Positions 22,332 to 24,417 of a DNA stretch of 24,417 bases are shown in pieces. This stretch comes from JANMEX01 sp041751995. Lineage in GTDB: Bacteria > Pseudomonadota > Alphaproteobacteria > Rhizobiales > Rhizobiaceae. Position 1 is the first letter of the stretch, and the number at the start of each line of letters is the position of its first letter. The stretch is taken from assembly GCA_041751995.1 (NCBI GenBank), contig JBGSHY010000095.1:1-24417 (forward strand), written 5' to 3'. The translations under genes and the position numbers were made by a program. The notes beneath the pieces were generated by a model. The model was not told the origin of the DNA and ran no database searches. It was given only the letters and a program-made list of their open reading frames with translations.

Positions 22332-23330
22332 TCAAAGGGGAAGCGCAGGCTGGGTATCGAGATCGGCCGCATCCCGAGGGACAAAACTGCGCGCGGTCGC
22401 CGCCAGCCCGACCTCGAACGGCACCACATCTGACCAAAAACGGCTGCGGAATTTGCTGGAATCGACGATATAGGGCCGGTCGAACAGGAATTGCATCTCG
22501 ACGCCCTCACGGACAAAGGGGATAAACAGGCCAAGTGGCTTTGCCAGCCAGCCGGCCAGCACCGACAGTTTCAGCGGCACGCCAAGGGCATCTGCGGCGA
22601 TCTGAAGATGCTGGCGCAACGTCAAGGTCGGGGCGCAAGGAACGTGCCAGGCCTGGCCATAAGCATCGTCGGGCGCATCAAGCAAGGTGATGACGGCGCG
22701 GGCATAATCAGACACATGGGCGACATCGTGCGGCAAATCGGCATTGCCCAGAAGACGGGCGGTCTTGCCTTCGGCAAGTGCCTGCAGCGACGCGGAGCCA
22801 AGCACCGATTGCACCACGCCGGGGCCGTAAAAGTCGGGCGAGCGGACGGCGGTCACCTTGACGCGGCCTGCCGCATGGGCGGCCTGCCATAGCCGGGTGA
22901 CTTTGGCCCGCGCCTTGGGTTTGCGGCGGTAGTCAACCTCCGGCATATCTTCTGTCAGCGGTCGGTTCTGCGGGCCGTAAAGATAAAGGTTGTCGGCGAA
23001 CACAAGCCTTGCCCCATGTGCCTCGCAGGCGGCGAGCATGTTGGTCATGGCAAGCGGCCAGCCGGTTTCCCACAGATCAGCGAAGTAGGGCAGCCCGAGC
23101 GCGCAAATGATCGCCTTGGCACCTGTCGTAGCAGCGGTGATGGCGGCGGGATCCATGATGTCGGCGGCGACAAAGCCCGCTCCCGGCGGCAGGTCTTTGG
23201 GCTTTGATCTCTGGATCACCCGGACCTCGCGACCTGCAGCGAGCAACTGGGTGACGATCTCGCGTCCAAGGGCACCATATCCGATGACCGGGACAGTATT
23301 ATTGGGCGACTTGGTGTCAACAGCAGTCAT
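22332..23330 (-). CDS. NAD(P)-dependent epimerase/dehydratase (extended SDR)
   Basis: A 332-aa extended short-chain dehydrogenase/reductase. The nucleotide-binding motif is GYGALG near residue 17-22 (VIGYGALGREIV), followed by the acceptor region REVRVIQRS and an acidic-free loop that suggests NADP. A Tyr in LVFADNLYLYG takes the place of the usual YxxxK region; DFYGPGV and HDVAHVSDYARAVITLL are typical of NAD-dependent epimerase/NmrA-type sugar or steroid reductases. Start at 23330 has GGGAGA upstream at good spacing. Substrate unknown. It heads the pair with the DUF4345 gene; a small fragment of a second copy lies 0.9 kb downstream. Confidence 0.88.
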   Translation of the reverse strand: MTAVDTKSPNNTVPVIGYGALGREIVTQLLAAGREVRVIQRSKPKDLPPGAGFVAADIMDPAAITAATTGAKAIICALGLPYFADLWETGWPLAMTNMLAACEAHGARLVFADNLYLYGPQNRPLTEDMPEVDYRRKPKARAKVTRLWQAAHAAGRVKVTAVRSPDFYGPGVVQSVLGSASLQALAEGKTARLLGNADLPHDVAHVSDYARAVITLLDAPDDAYGQAWHVPCAPTLTLRQHLQIAADALGVPLKLSVLAGWLAKPLGLFIPFVREGVEMQFLFDRPYIVDSSKFRSRFWSDVVPFEVGLAATARSFVPRDAADLDTQPALPL

Positions 23331-23412
23331 GCTGATCTCCCTCTGGGATTGGAGCGCGGGGGTTGCAGGGTTGGATGGGTCCGATCTGCGGCACCGAAGG
23401 TCTTGAGCGATG

Positions 23413-23821
23413 TCATTGCGCTGTCCCGCTGGCACAGTCCTCAAGCATCGCACCACGGTCACGGGCGAAGTCTTGCCGCCATTTCGGCGAGAGGTTGGTG
23501 GCAATCAGAACCTGGGCAACAGAGCCGCCGTGCGGGGCGGAATTGAAATGGATCTCTTCATAGGTGCGACCGAAGCCGCGCAGCCGATAGATCTTGCCTC
23601 CGGTTTGGGGATCATCGGCGAAGTATGACATGGGCAAAAGCGTAGCGCGCTGCGAAGCAAGAAGCAACGTCGGCAGCGGGCCTTGCACTGGTCACAACTG
23701 GACCGGTGGCAGTGGCGCGGAACTGGTCGGGGTCGGCGACACCTGCTTCGGGGGCAGGTGCGCAGGCGGCAAGCCCTGCGGCGATCGTGAGTGCCGGGAT
23801 GATTTGACGGAGGCGAGACAT
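23413..23821 (-). pseudogene. Small lipoprotein gene, probably frameshifted
   Basis: The frame from ATG 23821 encodes MSRLRQIIPALTIAAGLAAC, a signal peptide with lipobox LAAC, then continues to a stop at 23612 (69 aa). The neighbouring frame overlaps it and carries the rest, MSYFADDPQTGGKIYRLRGF and RTYEEIHFNSAPHGG, to a stop at 23413. Joining them near CTTTTGCCC (about 23632-23642) by removing one base gives one protein of about 135 aa. Separate reading would leave the second half as a 72-aa ORF with no good ribosome binding site. The family is not recognised; an outer or inner membrane lipoprotein is likely. Sequencing error in the T run cannot be excluded. Confidence 0.5.
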
Positions 23822-23946
23822 GGTTTGGGTCCTTGAGGCTGGGATGGTCGAGGCATGACGGTGCCTTCGCCAGAATGGTCCGGCGCCAAAGGCAACTGCA
23901 GGTACTTGGGGTATCAGTTTGGTTTTGGCCGAGCAGGCCAGCCGGA

Positions 23947-24417
23947 TCAGGCAGGTTGGCCGACGGTGGAATGAATCTGCCGCTTGTCGCGCAGGACGAC
24001 GACGCCCAGCGTAAGAGTCCACAGTGCCCAAAGCGAATAGCTGATGGAGTTGATCAAGCCCGTCATCGGGACACCGTAGGGCTCCAGCATCCCGGAAATC
24101 ACGCCCGAGGCGATGACAAAGCCGCTGATCGCGATGATGGGGTTGGTCCGCAAGAGGAGGCCCGAGACCAAAGCGGTCCAGATTGCCGTGAAGAAGTAGC
24201 CGAGGTGTTCACCGACGCCCATGCCAAGATAGTGGTTGGCGGCATCGAACAGGGCGACAGCCATCGCCTGTTCCGTCTCGGTCGCGCCCGGTGCCACATA
24301 GGTTGCGGCTAGAACCGGCACCAGCATAACCCAGCGTAAAAGGCCCAACGCCTGAACCAAACCGGCCAGAACGCCCGCCCCAATCGACAGGGCGGCGAGC
24401 AGGTTGTCGCGCTTCCA
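23947..24417 (-). CDS. Partial multi-spanning membrane protein, DUF4386-like
   Basis: The frame is open to the window edge (24417), so the N terminus is missing; 156 codons remain. Hydrophobic segments include LLAALSIGAGVLAGLVQALG, GYFFTAIWTALVSGLLL, IIAISGFVIASGVISGML and ISYSLWALWTLTLGVVVL. NHYLGMGVGEHLGYFFTAIW with its GEHLGY core resembles DUF4386 proteins, usually about 220 aa with six or more segments. Function unknown. It is on the same strand as the lipoprotein and epimerase genes, separated from the former by 125 bases, and could be part of the same acquired cluster. Confidence 0.65.
   Translation of the reverse strand, partial: WKRDNLLAALSIGAGVLAGLVQALGLLRWVMLVPVLAATYVAPGATETEQAMAVALFDAANHYLGMGVGEHLGYFFTAIWTALVSGLLLRTNPIIAISGFVIASGVISGMLEPYGVPMTGLINSISYSLWALWTLTLGVVVLRDKRQIHSTVGQPA

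Noticed and set aside
1..24417. CRISPR arrays, tRNA or rRNA genes
   Set aside because: No regularly spaced repeats and no tRNA- or rRNA-like segments were seen on either strand.

Overview
The window looks like chromosome or large-replicon DNA of an alphaproteobacterium, most likely Hyphomicrobiales (Brucellaceae, Phyllobacteriaceae or Rhizobiaceae). The reasons are the moderately GC-rich codon use, the order of the phosphonate genes, the phnCDE1E2 arrangement with a very long second permease, and genes typical of alphaproteobacterial phn loci (DUF1045, a hexapeptide transferase, a GNAT between phnJ and phnK). The species is not identified.

Layout. 1-140 is the right end of an IS3-family element. 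141-1024 is a poorly coding stretch that ends in a small Lys/Ala-rich ORF. 1075-14715 is a near-complete carbon-phosphorus lyase locus: divergent regulator phnF, then phnG-H-I-J, a GNAT, phnK-L, a hexapeptide-repeat transferase, the transporter phnC-D-E1-E2, a DUF1045 (2H phosphoesterase) gene, phnM and phnN. Most junctions are ATGA-type overlaps. 14743-19737 is a second phosphonate-type module: phnE-, phnC- and phnD-like genes on the minus strand, divergent from a second, diverged phnM-like gene followed by an MFS transporter. 19738-24417 is accessory DNA: a broken alcohol dehydrogenase, an amidase, an epimerase fragment, then a minus-strand cluster of a DUF4345 protein, an NAD(P)-dependent epimerase, a probably frameshifted lipoprotein and a partial membrane protein.

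How the genes work together. PhnC-D-E1-E2 should import phosphonate. PhnG-H-I-L attach it to ribose of ATP, PhnM (first copy) removes pyrophosphate, and PhnJ with PhnK breaks the C-P bond, giving 5-phosphoribosyl 1,2-cyclic phosphate. No phnP is present in the window. The DUF1045 protein, which has two HxT motifs of 2H phosphoesterases, is the obvious candidate to open the cyclic ester before PhnN makes PRPP.

Regulation. PHO-box-like direct repeats (CTGTCAY units every 11 bp) occur before phnG, phnC, the DUF1045 gene and on both strands of the phnD2/phnM2 divergent region, where one strand carries four units in exact register. A cluster of palindromes with HutC/GntR-type half-sites precedes phnG and is the likely PhnF operator. 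The most interesting unexplained parts are the second, diverged PhnM/PhnDCE module and the DUF1045 replacement of PhnP.
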